Source of the DNA: JAEUQQ01 sp963697285
Lineage (GTDB): Bacteria; Acidobacteriota; Vicinamibacteria; Vicinamibacterales; JAFNAJ01
Assembly (NCBI GenBank): GCA_963697285.1
Contig: CAVONI010000001.1
Coordinates: 434,001-498,000, forward strand
DNA: 64,000 nucleotides
Direction of reading: 5' to 3'
The notes under the pieces are model-generated. The model was not told the DNA's origin. It ran no database searches and saw nothing but the letters and a program-made list of their open reading frames with translations. The position numbers were made by a program, and so were the translations under genes. How positions within the stretch are numbered: position 1 is the stretch's first letter; each line of letters opens with the position of its first letter. Below are positions 20,292 to 28,665 of this stretch, one piece after another.

Positions 20292-20617
20292 AGCGTGGCG
20301 CCATCGTCGTCGTTGCGGCGCGCGGTGCCTACACGGGCAAGCCTCGGCCGGCGGTGATCGTGCAGTCCGACCTCTTCAACCCGACCCATGCCAGCATCAC
20401 GATCTGCCCGGTCACCTCGGATTGCGTGGACGCACCGCTGTTTCGCCTTACCCTGCCGCCAGGGTCCCGCACGGGACTGAAGGTCGTGTCGCAGGTCATG
20501 CTCGACAAGATCGTCAGCGTGCCACGCGCAGCGGTCACCGGCGAGATCGGCGAGTGCGACGCCAGGGAACTGGAGGCCCTGCAGGATGGGCTGCGCCGCT
20601 GGCTGCAACTCGACTGA
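20288..20617 (+). CDS. MazF/PemK-family toxin (mRNA interferase)
   Basis: A 109-residue protein. The N-terminal strand MKRGAIVVVAARGAYTGKPRPAVIVQSD is the typical MazF G-D/A-I-V-x-V...G-K-P-R-P-A-V-V-V-Q-x-D signature. ICPVTSD and LPPGSRTGLKVVSQVMLDKI match the later core strands, including the Q-x-x-x-D/K-I segment. The product would be a ribosome-independent endoribonuclease neutralised by the upstream RHH protein. The pair is complete with no frame damage. Confidence 0.9.
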   Translation: MKRGAIVVVAARGAYTGKPRPAVIVQSDLFNPTHASITICPVTSDCVDAPLFRLTLPPGSRTGLKVVSQVMLDKIVSVPRAAVTGEIGECDARELEALQDGLRRWLQLD

Positions 20618-20667
20618 CGGGCAACCAGAGAGTCGCGCGCGCTCTCGCCTGGCCCGTAGCCCGGCGT

Positions 20668-20925
20668 TCACTGCGCCGACAGCCACACGGCGCGACGCAC
20701 GACTTCGGCCAGGAACGCCACGCTGACGCTCGCGACAATGGCCGGCTCCAGCCGGGCAAGCCAGGAGGCGACACGCGGCCGCGATGCCGCCTGCCTCGGA
20801 TGGAGCCGCTCGAGGCCGTCGTGCGCCCGCTGCCGAATGCGTTCTGCTCGTGCAGGTGCCACGTCGAGCGTTACCAGGGCGCCGAGCATCCGCCGCACGT
20901 CGTCGTGTTCGTCGTGGGTGGTCAT
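20668..20925 (-). CDS. Small membrane protein, probable anti-sigma partner of the ECF factor
   Basis: An 85-residue protein with a charged N-terminal half (MTTHDEHDDVRRMLGAL...) and one C-terminal hydrophobic segment (IVASVSVAFLAEVVRRAVW). It overlaps the ECF sigma gene by ATGA and is therefore translationally coupled to it. Position and topology suggest a minimal anti-sigma factor or membrane anchor, though no zinc-binding anti-sigma motif (HxxxCxxC) is present, so the function is inferred. Confidence 0.6.
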   Translation of the reverse strand: MTTHDEHDDVRRMLGALVTLDVAPARAERIRQRAHDGLERLHPRQAASRPRVASWLARLEPAIVASVSVAFLAEVVRRAVWLSAQ

Positions 20926-21473
20926 GGTGACACGTCCAGTTCCTGCATCAACCTGGCGCGGGCCCTCGCCAGGCGTTGGCGAAACGCCTCGGGCCTGATC
21001 CCGCAGACCCCGGCGGCTTCAGTTGGCGTCAACTCGTCTTCGCCGACCAGGAGCAGCACGTCGCGGTCGCCGGCGGGGAGCCGCGACAACGCGCGCTCCA
21101 CGCGGTGCGCGCGTTCGTCGGCCGCCGCAATGTCGAACGGCGAGGGGCCGGCCGCTTCGTCGGCCCGCGGCCACGCCGACGACACCACGCACCCGTCCTC
21201 GATGTCGCGCGACCGGCAATAGCTCCAGAACAACCGGCGCGCGACCGTGAAGAGCCACGCGGCCAGGCGCGTGTCGGGCCGCAGCCGTCCGGCGTGCATC
21301 ACCAGGCGCAGCCACGTCTCTTCCAGCAGATCCTCGGCAACCTCGCGCCGATGGCTCACCCTCAGGAGGTAGCCATACAGGCGCGCGCGATACGCGTCGT
21401 AGACGACGTCGAACGCGGCAGCATCGCCCGCGCGCAGTCGCTCGACCAGGGCGAGTTCCTGGTCCCGCTCCAT
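20922..21473 (-). CDS. ECF-type RNA polymerase sigma factor
   Basis: A 183-residue protein with region 2 (YDAYRARLYGYLLRVSHRREVAEDLLEETWLRLV, then LAAWLFTVARRLFWSYCR) and region 4 (LSRLPAGDRDVLLLVGEDELTPTEAAGVCGIRPEAFRQRLARARARL). This is the standard two-domain ECF layout of about 180 residues. It would direct transcription of an unknown stimulon, possibly including itself. A perfect palindrome lies just upstream (21501-21518). Confidence 0.93.
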   Translation of the reverse strand: MERDQELALVERLRAGDAAAFDVVYDAYRARLYGYLLRVSHRREVAEDLLEETWLRLVMHAGRLRPDTRLAAWLFTVARRLFWSYCRSRDIEDGCVVSSAWPRADEAAGPSPFDIAAADERAHRVERALSRLPAGDRDVLLLVGEDELTPTEAAGVCGIRPEAFRQRLARARARLMQELDVSP

Positions 21474-21500
21474 ACCTGCAAGAACGCGCGACGTGCCCCT

Positions 21501-21518
21501 GCGTGACAGGTGTCACGC
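21501..21518. promoter_or_regulatory. Perfect palindrome upstream of the ECF gene
   Basis: gcgtgaca-gg-tgtcacgc is an 8-bp perfect inverted repeat with a 2-base spacer, 28 bases upstream of the ECF start and in the intergenic region shared with the divergent membrane-protein gene. It is a good candidate operator for either gene; the binding factor is unknown. Confidence 0.45.
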
Positions 21519-21568
21519 CGCAGCCTCACGGGCGTTATACCTCATGTCAGTGAGAAGGGAGGCCCGCA

Positions 21569-22057
21569 ATGATTGGCATCTACCTGATGGGGTTCGTCAT
21601 CCTGGTCGCCGGCGTCGGCGCGCTCGGCACGTCGATCGCCTACGCCGTCCGTCCCACCGAGAGTCGGTTGGCCCTGATGCGGCCGCTGTCGCTGGCAAGC
21701 ATCTTCGCAGCGGTCTGCAGTTGCTCGGTCGGGATGGCCACGGCGCTGAAGGGCGCGGCCGACGCCGGGGCGAGCGCAGACGGGATCCGCGTGATGATCG
21801 CGGGGCTGTCGGAGTCGTTCGTCCCGTTGTTCGTGGCGTTCGCGTTCCTCTCGGTGGCGTGGCTGCTCGTGGTGCGTGGGGCTCAGGCGGCAAGCCTGAG
21901 CACCTGGTCGATCCCCCGGCGCATCAGACGGTCATTACCCAGGACGGCTGACGGAACCCGATCGCACGTGCCTCGACATCGAGGCCGCCCGGCGTCTGCG
22001 CCCCATGATTGCCGCGCTGCGTTACGACCATGCCGCGGTGCGTCTTTACTCCGATGA
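21569..22057 (+). CDS. Membrane protein with MotA/TolQ-like look; probable frameshift at its end
   Basis: About 105 credible residues with three hydrophobic segments (MIGIYLMGFVILVAGVGALG; the region around SLASIFAAVCSCSVG; ESFVPLFVAFAFLSVAWLLVV), resembling MotA/TolQ-type proteins. Gaagggaggcccgca precedes the ATG. After residue ~105 the frame turns Arg/Ser/Pro-rich and implausible. A one-base insertion in the gggg near 21880 would instead end the protein at the tga at 21897-21899, inside the hairpin at 21881-21901. The true end is therefore probably 21899. Confidence 0.55.
   Translation: MIGIYLMGFVILVAGVGALGTSIAYAVRPTESRLALMRPLSLASIFAAVCSCSVGMATALKGAADAGASADGIRVMIAGLSESFVPLFVAFAFLSVAWLLVVRGAQAASLSTWSIPRRIRRSLPRTADGTRSHVPRHRGRPASAPHDCRAALRPCRGASLLR
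21881..21901. terminator. Hairpin at the end of the membrane-protein gene
   Basis: gctcaggc-ggcaa-gcctgagc is a perfect 8-bp stem with a 5-base loop and no T-run. It coincides with the likely true stop of the preceding gene. Confidence 0.35.
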
Positions 22058-22125
22058 CGGCAGGCGCATACTGAGGCCCGAATCAATCCGTAGTATCCGG
22101 TGGCCCGCCTGTTGGGAGCATGCCC

Positions 22126-22230
22126 ATGCCTCTCGAAACGCCGCTGATGAAGACCGCGTGGATCCTCACCGTCGGAGCGACCTTCGCCGCGTTGAGCCTC
22201 ATCGTCGGATTGCTGCTCTTCGGCCAGTAG
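22126..22230 (+). CDS. Single-span membrane miniprotein (34 aa)
   Basis: The ATG at 22126 opens a 34-codon frame. It has a short polar start (MPLETPLMK), then one hydrophobic span (TAWILTVGATFAALSLIVGL) and the tail LLFGQ. A clean transmembrane profile in such a short frame and a gggagc site upstream support a real small protein. The function is unknown. The rest of 21900-22125 and the 180 bases after it hold no other convincing gene. Confidence 0.4.
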   Translation: MPLETPLMKTAWILTVGATFAALSLIVGLLLFGQ

Positions 22231-22410
22231 CCGGCACGGACTTCCGCCTCTTCCCACTCGTGGGGCGCAGCACGCGGCGTCCCACATGCGAATGGAGTGT
22301 GCCTGGGGCACACCGGCGGCAGAGCGTCTGCGCCCCTATCGGTGGGGCAGAACGACCACGCGGGGGAAGCACGCCGGCAAACTGGTTGCCTGCCGGTGTA
22401 GAGTCCTGCC

Positions 22411-23577
22411 GTGCACCTCTCCACGACCACCTCACGCTCAGGCGTCCATCCCATCGTCGCCCGGCTCGCGGTCGCGCACTTCGGGGTGGACTGGTTCTCG
22501 AACTCCCTCGCGCCCCTGTTGCCCCTGCTGATCCCCCGCCTCGGCCTCTCGTTTGCTGGCGCCGGCGTGCTGACCATGGTGTTCCAGTTGTCGTCGAGCG
22601 TGGCGCAGTTGCTGTTCGGCGGTCTTGCTGACGGCGGCCACGCCAAGTTGCTCGCCGTGGCGGGTGCGGTCACGACGGTGCTGTGTCTCGGCACGCTCGG
22701 CCTCACAGGCTCGTGGAACGCGGTCGTCGTCGCGCTGATGCTGGGTGGCCTCGGCGTGGCGGCGTTCCATCCGGCGGGCGCCATGCTGGCACACCGGTTC
22801 AGCCAGGGACGGCCCGGCTACTCGATGGCGGTGTACGTGACCTCGGGGACGCTCGGGTTTGCCGCGGGTCCCATGGTGATCGCCGTCGTGGCCGAGCGCC
22901 TGGGCGTGGGCTCCACCGCCTGGTTGATCGTGCCAGGACTGGCGCTGGTCGGCACGGCCCTGTGGCGCCTGCCTGCGTTCGCGCCCGTCGCGCCGCGTGC
23001 ACGGCACGCGTTCGGCTTTGGTGCGCTCAGGCCGTATGCGAAACCCCTCACGCTGCTGTACTTCCTGGTCGTCATCCGCGGCTTCGTCAGTGCCTCGGTG
23101 ACGACGTTCGTGCCAGTGCTGCTCGCGCGCCGTGGCGCGAGCGTGACATTGGCCGCCGCAGGCGTGGCCGCCTACTTCGCCGGCGGCGGGCTCGGCGGGT
23201 TCTTCGGCGGGTCACTGGCCGACAGCGTCGGGCACCGTCGCGTGATCCTGATGTCGATGCTCATGCCGGTGCCCTTCCTCGTCGCCGCGCCCATCGTTCC
23301 GCCGTCGCTCACGCTGCTGTCGCTGGCGCTGGCTGGCTTCTTCCTGCAGTCGACGCTGCCGGTGAACGTCTCGTTCGGCCAACTGATCGCGCCGGTGAGC
23401 GCCGCCACCGTGGCCTCACTCCTGATGGGATTCGCATGGGGGCTCGGCGGCCTGCTGGTGCCGATGACCGGGCTCGTCGCCGATCGCGTCGGCCTCGAGG
23501 CGACGATGGTCGGACTCGGCCTGGTGCCGTTGATCGGCGTGTTGCTGGCGTGGCCGCTACCGAAGCGCGTGCCGTGA
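22411..23577 (+). CDS. MFS transporter of the fosmidomycin-resistance (Fsr)-like group
   Basis: A 388-residue, 12-span major facilitator protein. The N-terminal HFGVDWFSNSLAPLLPLLIPRLGLS and GGLGVAAFHPAGAMLAH segments match Fsr-like carriers (the F-H-P-x-x-A motif). It starts a probable operon: the next gene begins 17 bases downstream and the third 5 bases after that. Because the next two products look like exported base/nucleoside deaminases, transport of a nucleoside, base or related compound is a reasonable inference, and drug export is the family alternative. Confidence 0.85.
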   Translation: MHLSTTTSRSGVHPIVARLAVAHFGVDWFSNSLAPLLPLLIPRLGLSFAGAGVLTMVFQLSSSVAQLLFGGLADGGHAKLLAVAGAVTTVLCLGTLGLTGSWNAVVVALMLGGLGVAAFHPAGAMLAHRFSQGRPGYSMAVYVTSGTLGFAAGPMVIAVVAERLGVGSTAWLIVPGLALVGTALWRLPAFAPVAPRARHAFGFGALRPYAKPLTLLYFLVVIRGFVSASVTTFVPVLLARRGASVTLAAAGVAAYFAGGGLGGFFGGSLADSVGHRRVILMSMLMPVPFLVAAPIVPPSLTLLSLALAGFFLQSTLPVNVSFGQLIAPVSAATVASLLMGFAWGLGGLLVPMTGLVADRVGLEATMVGLGLVPLIGVLLAWPLPKRVP

Positions 23578-23594
23578 GCAGGAAAGGAAGTGAC

Positions 23595-24705
23595 ATGCCG
23601 TCTCGTTGCCGCCTTCGTCAGATGACCCGTGCCTGGCCCTGGGCGCTGATTGCTGCAGCCATGTTGGCGGCCTGCGCACCTCCACCAGAACGACCGACCA
23701 CATGGCGGATGGCATCGGACTCGCCCGTGCCGCTCGACGACGCGGCGCTGGTGGGTCGCATCGGGCGTGCGCTCGATGCTGCTGCGCAGGCGGGCACCAA
23801 CCCGGTGATCTCGAAGTACCAGGTGCGCGCGGCGACGGTCGTGACACCACCTGGTGCGACCGAGCAGGTGGTGGTCGGCGGGAAACACCGAGTACGGCGT
23901 GCCCGAAGCGATTCACGGCGAGGTGTCGGTGGTGAACCACGTGGCCGCCAGGTTCGGGGCCGAGGTGGCGCGTGGCGTGCAGTTCGTCGCCTTCTACTCG
24001 CAGTCGTGCGGCGACTCGCGTGGGTGTGGCGACTGCCGCGACTACATGCGCGCCTCGACCGAGTACCGATCGTTGCTGTGGGTGTGCGGCCGCGCCACCG
24101 ACCACACGATTCACGTGCGCCGCTTCTCGGACGGCCTCCTCGACGAAACCGATTTCCCCGACGCTGCCCCCGAACAGATCGACCTGCCGAAGGCCGACCT
24201 CGATCGCCTCGTCGAGGCCGCGCGAACGGCGCGCGAGGGCGGTGTCACGCTGTTCACCGGTCCCGAGCGGCACACAGGAGCGGCGGTGCTGACGTGGTCG
24301 GGCCGCATTTACCGCGCAGCGGGTGCTGACGATGCGGCGTTCCACTACCGGTTCCCGGTGGGCGGTGCGCTGCAGCAGGCAGCGACCGAGCGCGACTACT
24401 TCGTCCGGGCGGTCGCGGTGGTTGGCGAGCCCGGAGCGTGGCCGCAGGTCGCGTACCGCGACCGGCAGTACGGGTTCGAGTTCAGCAGCTTCAGCACGGC
24501 ACGCGGACGCCCTGCGACCATCCTCGTCTTGTCGGACGGTCGCGGACGCCTGAAGGCGACGACCTTCAACGCCGCGCTGCCGAAACCCTTCAGCGTTGCC
24601 CGCTTCAATCCCGACGCGCTCGAGCGATTCCTCGACAGGCAGCGCGCCAGCGCCACCGGGGGCGACAACCGGTCAGCCCCCGTGCCGTCTTCATCTGAAA
24701 GGTAG
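23595..24705 (+). CDS. Lipoprotein cytidine-deaminase-like protein (one frameshift)
   Basis: The product starts at 23595 after aggaaaggaag. It has a lipoprotein signal with lipobox LAAC (Cys27). The downstream part fits the cytidine deaminase superfamily: an N-terminal strand with ISKYQVRAATVV, then GGNTEYGVPEAIHGEVSVVNH (zinc-ligand His and catalytic Glu in H-G-E), then SCGDSRGCGDCRDYM (the C-G-x-C ligand pair). The second half (FPVGGALQQAATERDYFVRAVAV...YGFEFSSFS) looks like the broken second deaminase domain found in two-domain CDAs. The frame changes near 23885 (extra a in gggaaacacc). An N-terminal lipobox on a deaminase is unusual; if the signal is genuine, the enzyme works outside the cytoplasm. 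Confidence 0.65.
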
Positions 24706-24710
24706 TCCTC

Positions 24711-26138
24711 ATGACGATTCGATACCGTTCACCGTTCCGCGTCGGGATGCTCACGGTCAGCGTGGCCCTGCTGACGTGCGCCATGCCGGGTGCGGCCCAG
24801 CAGCCCCGCGCGCCACAGGCCGCCGACCTGATCGTGACGAACGGATATGTCGTCACGATGAACGACAGCAAGGAGATCGTCGAGAACGGCGCGGTCGTCA
24901 TGGCCGGCGGCCGCATTGTCGCCGTCGGTCCCGCCGCCATCGCGGCGCAGTTCACCGCACCCAGGACCATCGATGCTCGTGGCGCCATCGTCATGCCCGG
25001 CATGATCAACACGCACACGCATGCGTCGATGACCGTGTTCCGCGGCCTCGGCGACGACGTCCCCGACCGGCTGCGGAAGCTGATCTTCCCGCTCGAGAAA
25101 GCCCTGGTCGATCGCGACCTCGTGTACTGGGGCGGCCTGCACGGCATGATCGAGATGATCGAGGGTGGCGTCACCACCTTTGCCGACATGTACTACTTCG
25201 AAGACGAGGTCGCCCGGGGCGCGAAGGCGATCGGCATGCGCGCCGTGCTCGGCGAGACGATTGTCGATTTCCCGGCTCCCGATGCGCCGGAGCCGTACGG
25301 GGGGATGGAGTACACGAAGAAGTTCATCGCCCAGTACCGGGGCGATCCGCTGATCACGCCGGCGTTCGCGCCGCATGCACCCTACTCCCTCGACGCCGAC
25401 CACCTGCAGCAGATCGCCAGGGAGGCCGAGGCGCTCGACGTGCCAATCCTCATGCACGTCGCAGAGATGACCGACGAGGTCGCGCGGTTCCGTAAGGAGC
25501 GGAACCAGACACCAGTGGAATACCTGGATGCCATTGGCCTGCTCAATCGCCGCCTGCTGGCTGCCCACTGCATCTTCGTCACCGACAGCGACATCGCGCT
25601 GCTGAAGACGCGCGACGTGGGCGTCGCCCACGCGATGGTCGCCAACATCAAGTCGGCGAAGGGCGTGGCGCCGGCGCTCAAGATGTTCAAGCAGGACGTC
25701 CGCGTCGGGCTCGCCACCGACGGCCCGATGAGCGGCAACACCATCGACGTGATCGGCCAGTTGGGCTACGTCGCCAAGCTCCACAAGCTCGACAACCACG
25801 ACCGCAACGTCATGCCGGCGGTTGACGTGGTCGAGATGGCCACGCGGGGTGGGGCGCGCGCCTTGCACATGGACGACCGCATCGGTTCGATCGAGGTGGG
25901 GAAGCTCGCCGACGTGATCCTCATCGACCGCGACACGCCGCGCATGATCCCGTTCTTCGACGTCTACGCAGCCCTGGTCTACGCGGCGCACGCCGGAGAC
26001 GTGCGCACCTCGATCGTCCACGGCCGCGTCGTCATGGAAGATCGGAAGGTGGTGACCGTCAACGTGCCCGAGGTCAGGGCACGCGTGGTCGGCATTGGCG
26101 ACAAGATCCGCGCGACCGTCGCGAAGGGGATTCAGTAG
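24711..26138 (+). CDS. Exported amidohydrolase, MtaD/SAH-deaminase (ATZ/TRZ) type
   Basis: A 475-residue protein with a signal peptide ending near MPGAAQQ. The amidohydrolase fold shows metal ligands in GMINTHTHASMT, the His of PILMHVAEMTDE, the His of LLAAHCIFV and the Asp of VGLATDGPMSGN. The C-terminal G-S-I-E-V-G-K-L-A-D-V-I-L-I-D signature of cytosine deaminase-like amidohydrolases follows. The family deaminates 5'-methylthioadenosine, S-adenosylhomocysteine, adenosine, guanine or s-triazines. It is separated by 5 bases from the deaminase-like lipoprotein. The signal peptide makes periplasmic deamination likely. The substrate is unknown, and the frame is intact. Confidence 0.88.
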   Translation: MTIRYRSPFRVGMLTVSVALLTCAMPGAAQQPRAPQAADLIVTNGYVVTMNDSKEIVENGAVVMAGGRIVAVGPAAIAAQFTAPRTIDARGAIVMPGMINTHTHASMTVFRGLGDDVPDRLRKLIFPLEKALVDRDLVYWGGLHGMIEMIEGGVTTFADMYYFEDEVARGAKAIGMRAVLGETIVDFPAPDAPEPYGGMEYTKKFIAQYRGDPLITPAFAPHAPYSLDADHLQQIAREAEALDVPILMHVAEMTDEVARFRKERNQTPVEYLDAIGLLNRRLLAAHCIFVTDSDIALLKTRDVGVAHAMVANIKSAKGVAPALKMFKQDVRVGLATDGPMSGNTIDVIGQLGYVAKLHKLDNHDRNVMPAVDVVEMATRGGARALHMDDRIGSIEVGKLADVILIDRDTPRMIPFFDVYAALVYAAHAGDVRTSIVHGRVVMEDRKVVTVNVPEVRARVVGIGDKIRATVAKGIQ

Positions 26139-26184
26139 GGCCGGCGCCGCCTGTCGCCCCCGGGTGGATCCTCGCCCGGCAGGC

Positions 26185-26320
26185 CGTATCCACTCGCTCA
26201 CGGAGGCCGATTACCTGGACAGTGGCGACGTGCCGCCCGGCTTCCGGGTTGGCGGTGCACGAGGTGTTCGAGGAGCCGGACGCGCTCGACGACGTCAAGG
26301 TGTGGGCGAATCCGAGGTAG
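26185..26320 (+). pseudogene. Possible C-terminal gene remnant
   Basis: Between 26139 and 26360 the only protein-like signal is a ~45-residue stretch reading RIHSLTEADYLDSGDVPP and then, after a one-base shift (gggttggcgg), AVHEVFEEPDALDDVKVWANPR with a stop. Its acidic composition is protein-like, but no start or domain is visible. It may be the tail of a deleted gene or a short protein. Confidence 0.25.
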
Positions 26321-26360
26321 TTGCAGGTAGTCCTTGCCCTGCGGTGGGGCACCGACGACA

Positions 26361-27977
26361 ATGCCGTCGATGCGCCAGCTCAGCGGCTACGACGCGACGT
26401 TCCTTTACTCGGACAGCGCGCGGGCGAACTCCAACGTCACGCTGATCCAGATCTACGACCAGTCGACGGCGCCCGGGGGCGCGGTGCGCTTCAAGAGCAT
26501 CCTGGCGCACATCGAGGGGCGACTCCATCGTTCGCCGATCTTTCGCCAGAAGCTGCACCGCGTGCCGCTCGAACTCGACTACCCCTACTGGATCGAGGAC
26601 GAGGACTTCGACCTCGAATATCACGTGCGCCACCTCGCGCTGCCCAAGCCGGGCGACTGGCGGCAGTTCTGCATCCAGGCATCGCGCATCCACGCCAGGC
26701 CGCTCGACCTCAACCGGCCGCTGTGGGAGATCTACGTCATCGAAGGCCTCGATGGCCTGCTCGAGTTGCCGGCCGGCAGCTTCGCGATGCTCACGAAGAT
26801 CCATCACGCCGCGATTGACGTCGAGCATGGCGCCGAGATCACCACGCTCCTGCACGACACCACCGCCATGCCGTCGGCCCCGGACCCGCCCGAGCCCTGG
26901 TTTCCAGAAGGACCGCCGGGCGCGGTCTCGACCATGCTGCGCGGCGTGGTCAATTCCCTGACTTCGACGTTCACGCTGGCAGGACCGCTGGTGCATGCGC
27001 TTGCCCGAGTCGCGCCCGTGGCGCTGTCACTGGCTGGCGACGTCCTGTGGCGTCCCGAGCGCGTCGCGGCCACGCGATTCAACTCGATCGTCTCGCCGCA
27101 CCGGGTGTTCGAGACCCGGCGCTTCACGCTCGACGAGTTCAAGGCGATCCGCACCCTGGTCCCCGGCGCGACGGTCAACGACGTGGTGCTGGCGGTCTGC
27201 GGGGGGGGACTCCGACGCTATCTCGAGGCCGAAGGGGAGCTGCCAGACGCCAGCCTGACCGCCATCGCGCCCTTCTACGTCCGCAATGGCGACTCGCGCC
27301 CGGGTGACACACCGACCCTGTCGTGGCTCCGGGTCAGGCTCAGCACCGACGTGGCCGATCCCGTGCGTCGGCTCGAGCAGATTCACCGCGAGACCGCGTC
27401 GTCTGACACCGTGGCGCAGGCGTTGAGCGTGCAGGAACTCACCGACGTCGGCAGGCACGCCCCGGCCGCGACGCTGGCCCTGACCAGCAAGATGCTGGGA
27501 AGCGCGGTGGCCGGCATCGGGAGCCGCGTGCCGATGGCCAACTGCACCATCACGAACGTTCCCGGGCCGTCGGTGCCGCTCTACATGTGCGGGGCCCGCA
27601 TGACGTATTTCTCGGCGAGCATGCCGATTGCCGACGGCATGGGCCTGGTGTTCGCCGTGACCAGCTACGACGGGCGCATCGTGATCTCACCGACCTCGTG
27701 CCGCGACCTGATGCCCGATCCCGAGCACTTCGCCCAGTGCGTGCGCGACAGCTTCCAGGAGTACCTCGCGCTCGTGCCCGTGGCGCCCCCGCCTCCGGCC
27801 CCGCCCGCTGTCGCACGCCGGACGGCGCGGCCGAGCGGCACGCCGCTCACACCGGCACGTACGCGTGGGTCATCATCCGGTACAGCGCCCCTGAAACGCC
27901 CCCGGGCTCGAAAGGCCGCCACTGCCCCTCGGGCTGCGCCAGGCGATCGGCCACGATACAAAGCACGATCGCATTGA
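26361..27977 (+). CDS. Wax ester synthase/diacylglycerol acyltransferase (WS/DGAT) 1
   Basis: A 538-residue protein. The N-terminal start (MRQLSGYDATFLYSD) and WIEDEDFDLEYHVRHLALPKPG are diagnostic of bacterial WS/DGATs, as are PLWEIYVIEGL and VPMANCTITNVPGPSVPLYMCG. The catalytic H-H-x-x-x-D motif is HHAAID at 148-153. The usual following Gly is Val, a deviation from HHxxxDG. The enzyme would condense acyl-CoA with a fatty alcohol or diacylglycerol. About 60 Pro/Ala/Arg-rich residues form the C-terminus and overlap the convergent hydrolase gene by 131 bases. Start alternatives are 26361 and 26370. Confidence 0.92.
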   Translation: MPSMRQLSGYDATFLYSDSARANSNVTLIQIYDQSTAPGGAVRFKSILAHIEGRLHRSPIFRQKLHRVPLELDYPYWIEDEDFDLEYHVRHLALPKPGDWRQFCIQASRIHARPLDLNRPLWEIYVIEGLDGLLELPAGSFAMLTKIHHAAIDVEHGAEITTLLHDTTAMPSAPDPPEPWFPEGPPGAVSTMLRGVVNSLTSTFTLAGPLVHALARVAPVALSLAGDVLWRPERVAATRFNSIVSPHRVFETRRFTLDEFKAIRTLVPGATVNDVVLAVCGGGLRRYLEAEGELPDASLTAIAPFYVRNGDSRPGDTPTLSWLRVRLSTDVADPVRRLEQIHRETASSDTVAQALSVQELTDVGRHAPAATLALTSKMLGSAVAGIGSRVPMANCTITNVPGPSVPLYMCGARMTYFSASMPIADGMGLVFAVTSYDGRIVISPTSCRDLMPDPEHFAQCVRDSFQEYLALVPVAPPPPAPPAVARRTARPSGTPLTPARTRGSSSGTAPLKRPRARKAATAPRAAPGDRPRYKARSH

Positions 27978-28665
27978 AGCCAAGCCCGGTGTGACTGCCG
28001 GGCACGCGGATGTTCTCGTGCATCGCCGCGTTGCCGTCGATGGTGGCTTCCTGCGGTGGCACCACGCCGTCGCTGATCGAGTACAGGCAACTCATCGGCA
28101 CGGCCGGCGACTTCTTCTCGCGAAGGTGCCTGGCGCGCGGCTGCATCGCATGCGCCGCGGGGCCCAGCGGGTGCGCGATCAGGCGGTAGAGCGCCTGCAC
28201 GATGGGCGAGACCTTGCTGCCGTCGGCGTCGATGCTGACCGGGCTGCCCAGCGTGACCACCGAGCGCACGCATTCGGGGGCCTGGTGGGCGCCGTACAAC
28301 GCGAACACGCCTCCCAGGCTCCAGCCCACCAGGCTGACCGTGCGTCCGCTCACGTGGTGCATGTGGCGGATCTTCTGTTCGAGCGCGTGGGCGTACTTGT
28401 TCCGGAAGCCGACGTTGCGTCCCATGCCCCACGTCTGGACGCCGTAGCCACGGTTGCGGAGATACAGCTTGAGCGCCAGGAGCGAGCTCTCGGTGGCCAT
28501 GAATCCGGGCAGCAGCAGCACCGGATGGCCGTCGCCGCGCGGGGCGCTCATCAGCAGCGGCCAGGAGTACGGCAGGAGCGCGAGTTCCAGGAGCGCGCGC
28601 AGTTCGATCGCCGAGTGCAGCGGGTGGGGTGCGTCCTTGTGCGGATGCCGGGTGGCCATGATCAA
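27847..28665 (-). CDS. Alpha/beta hydrolase (lipase/PHA-depolymerase-like)
   Basis: A 272-residue protein with HPVLLLPGFMATESSLLALKLYL leading to the nucleophile elbow VGWSLGGVFAL (G-x-S-x-G) and a late His candidate in GSHTGLGFNAIV. The fold suggests a lipase or esterase without a signal peptide. Its start overlaps the stop of the WS/DGAT 2 gene as ATGA, and that gene is coupled in the same way to the acyl-ACP-reductase-like gene. It is therefore the third member of a coupled operon and plausibly turns over the stored or synthesised ester. Confidence 0.88.
   Translation of the reverse strand: MIMATRHPHKDAPHPLHSAIELRALLELALLPYSWPLLMSAPRGDGHPVLLLPGFMATESSLLALKLYLRNRGYGVQTWGMGRNVGFRNKYAHALEQKIRHMHHVSGRTVSLVGWSLGGVFALYGAHQAPECVRSVVTLGSPVSIDADGSKVSPIVQALYRLIAHPLGPAAHAMQPRARHLREKKSPAVPMSCLYSISDGVVPPQEATIDGNAAMHENIRVPGSHTGLGFNAIVLCIVADRLAQPEGQWRPFEPGGVSGALYRMMTHAYVPV

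Noticed and set aside
22411..23577. Naming the MFS gene fsr (fosmidomycin resistance)
   Set aside because: Only the subgroup resemblance is visible; the operon with deaminase-family genes suggests a different substrate.
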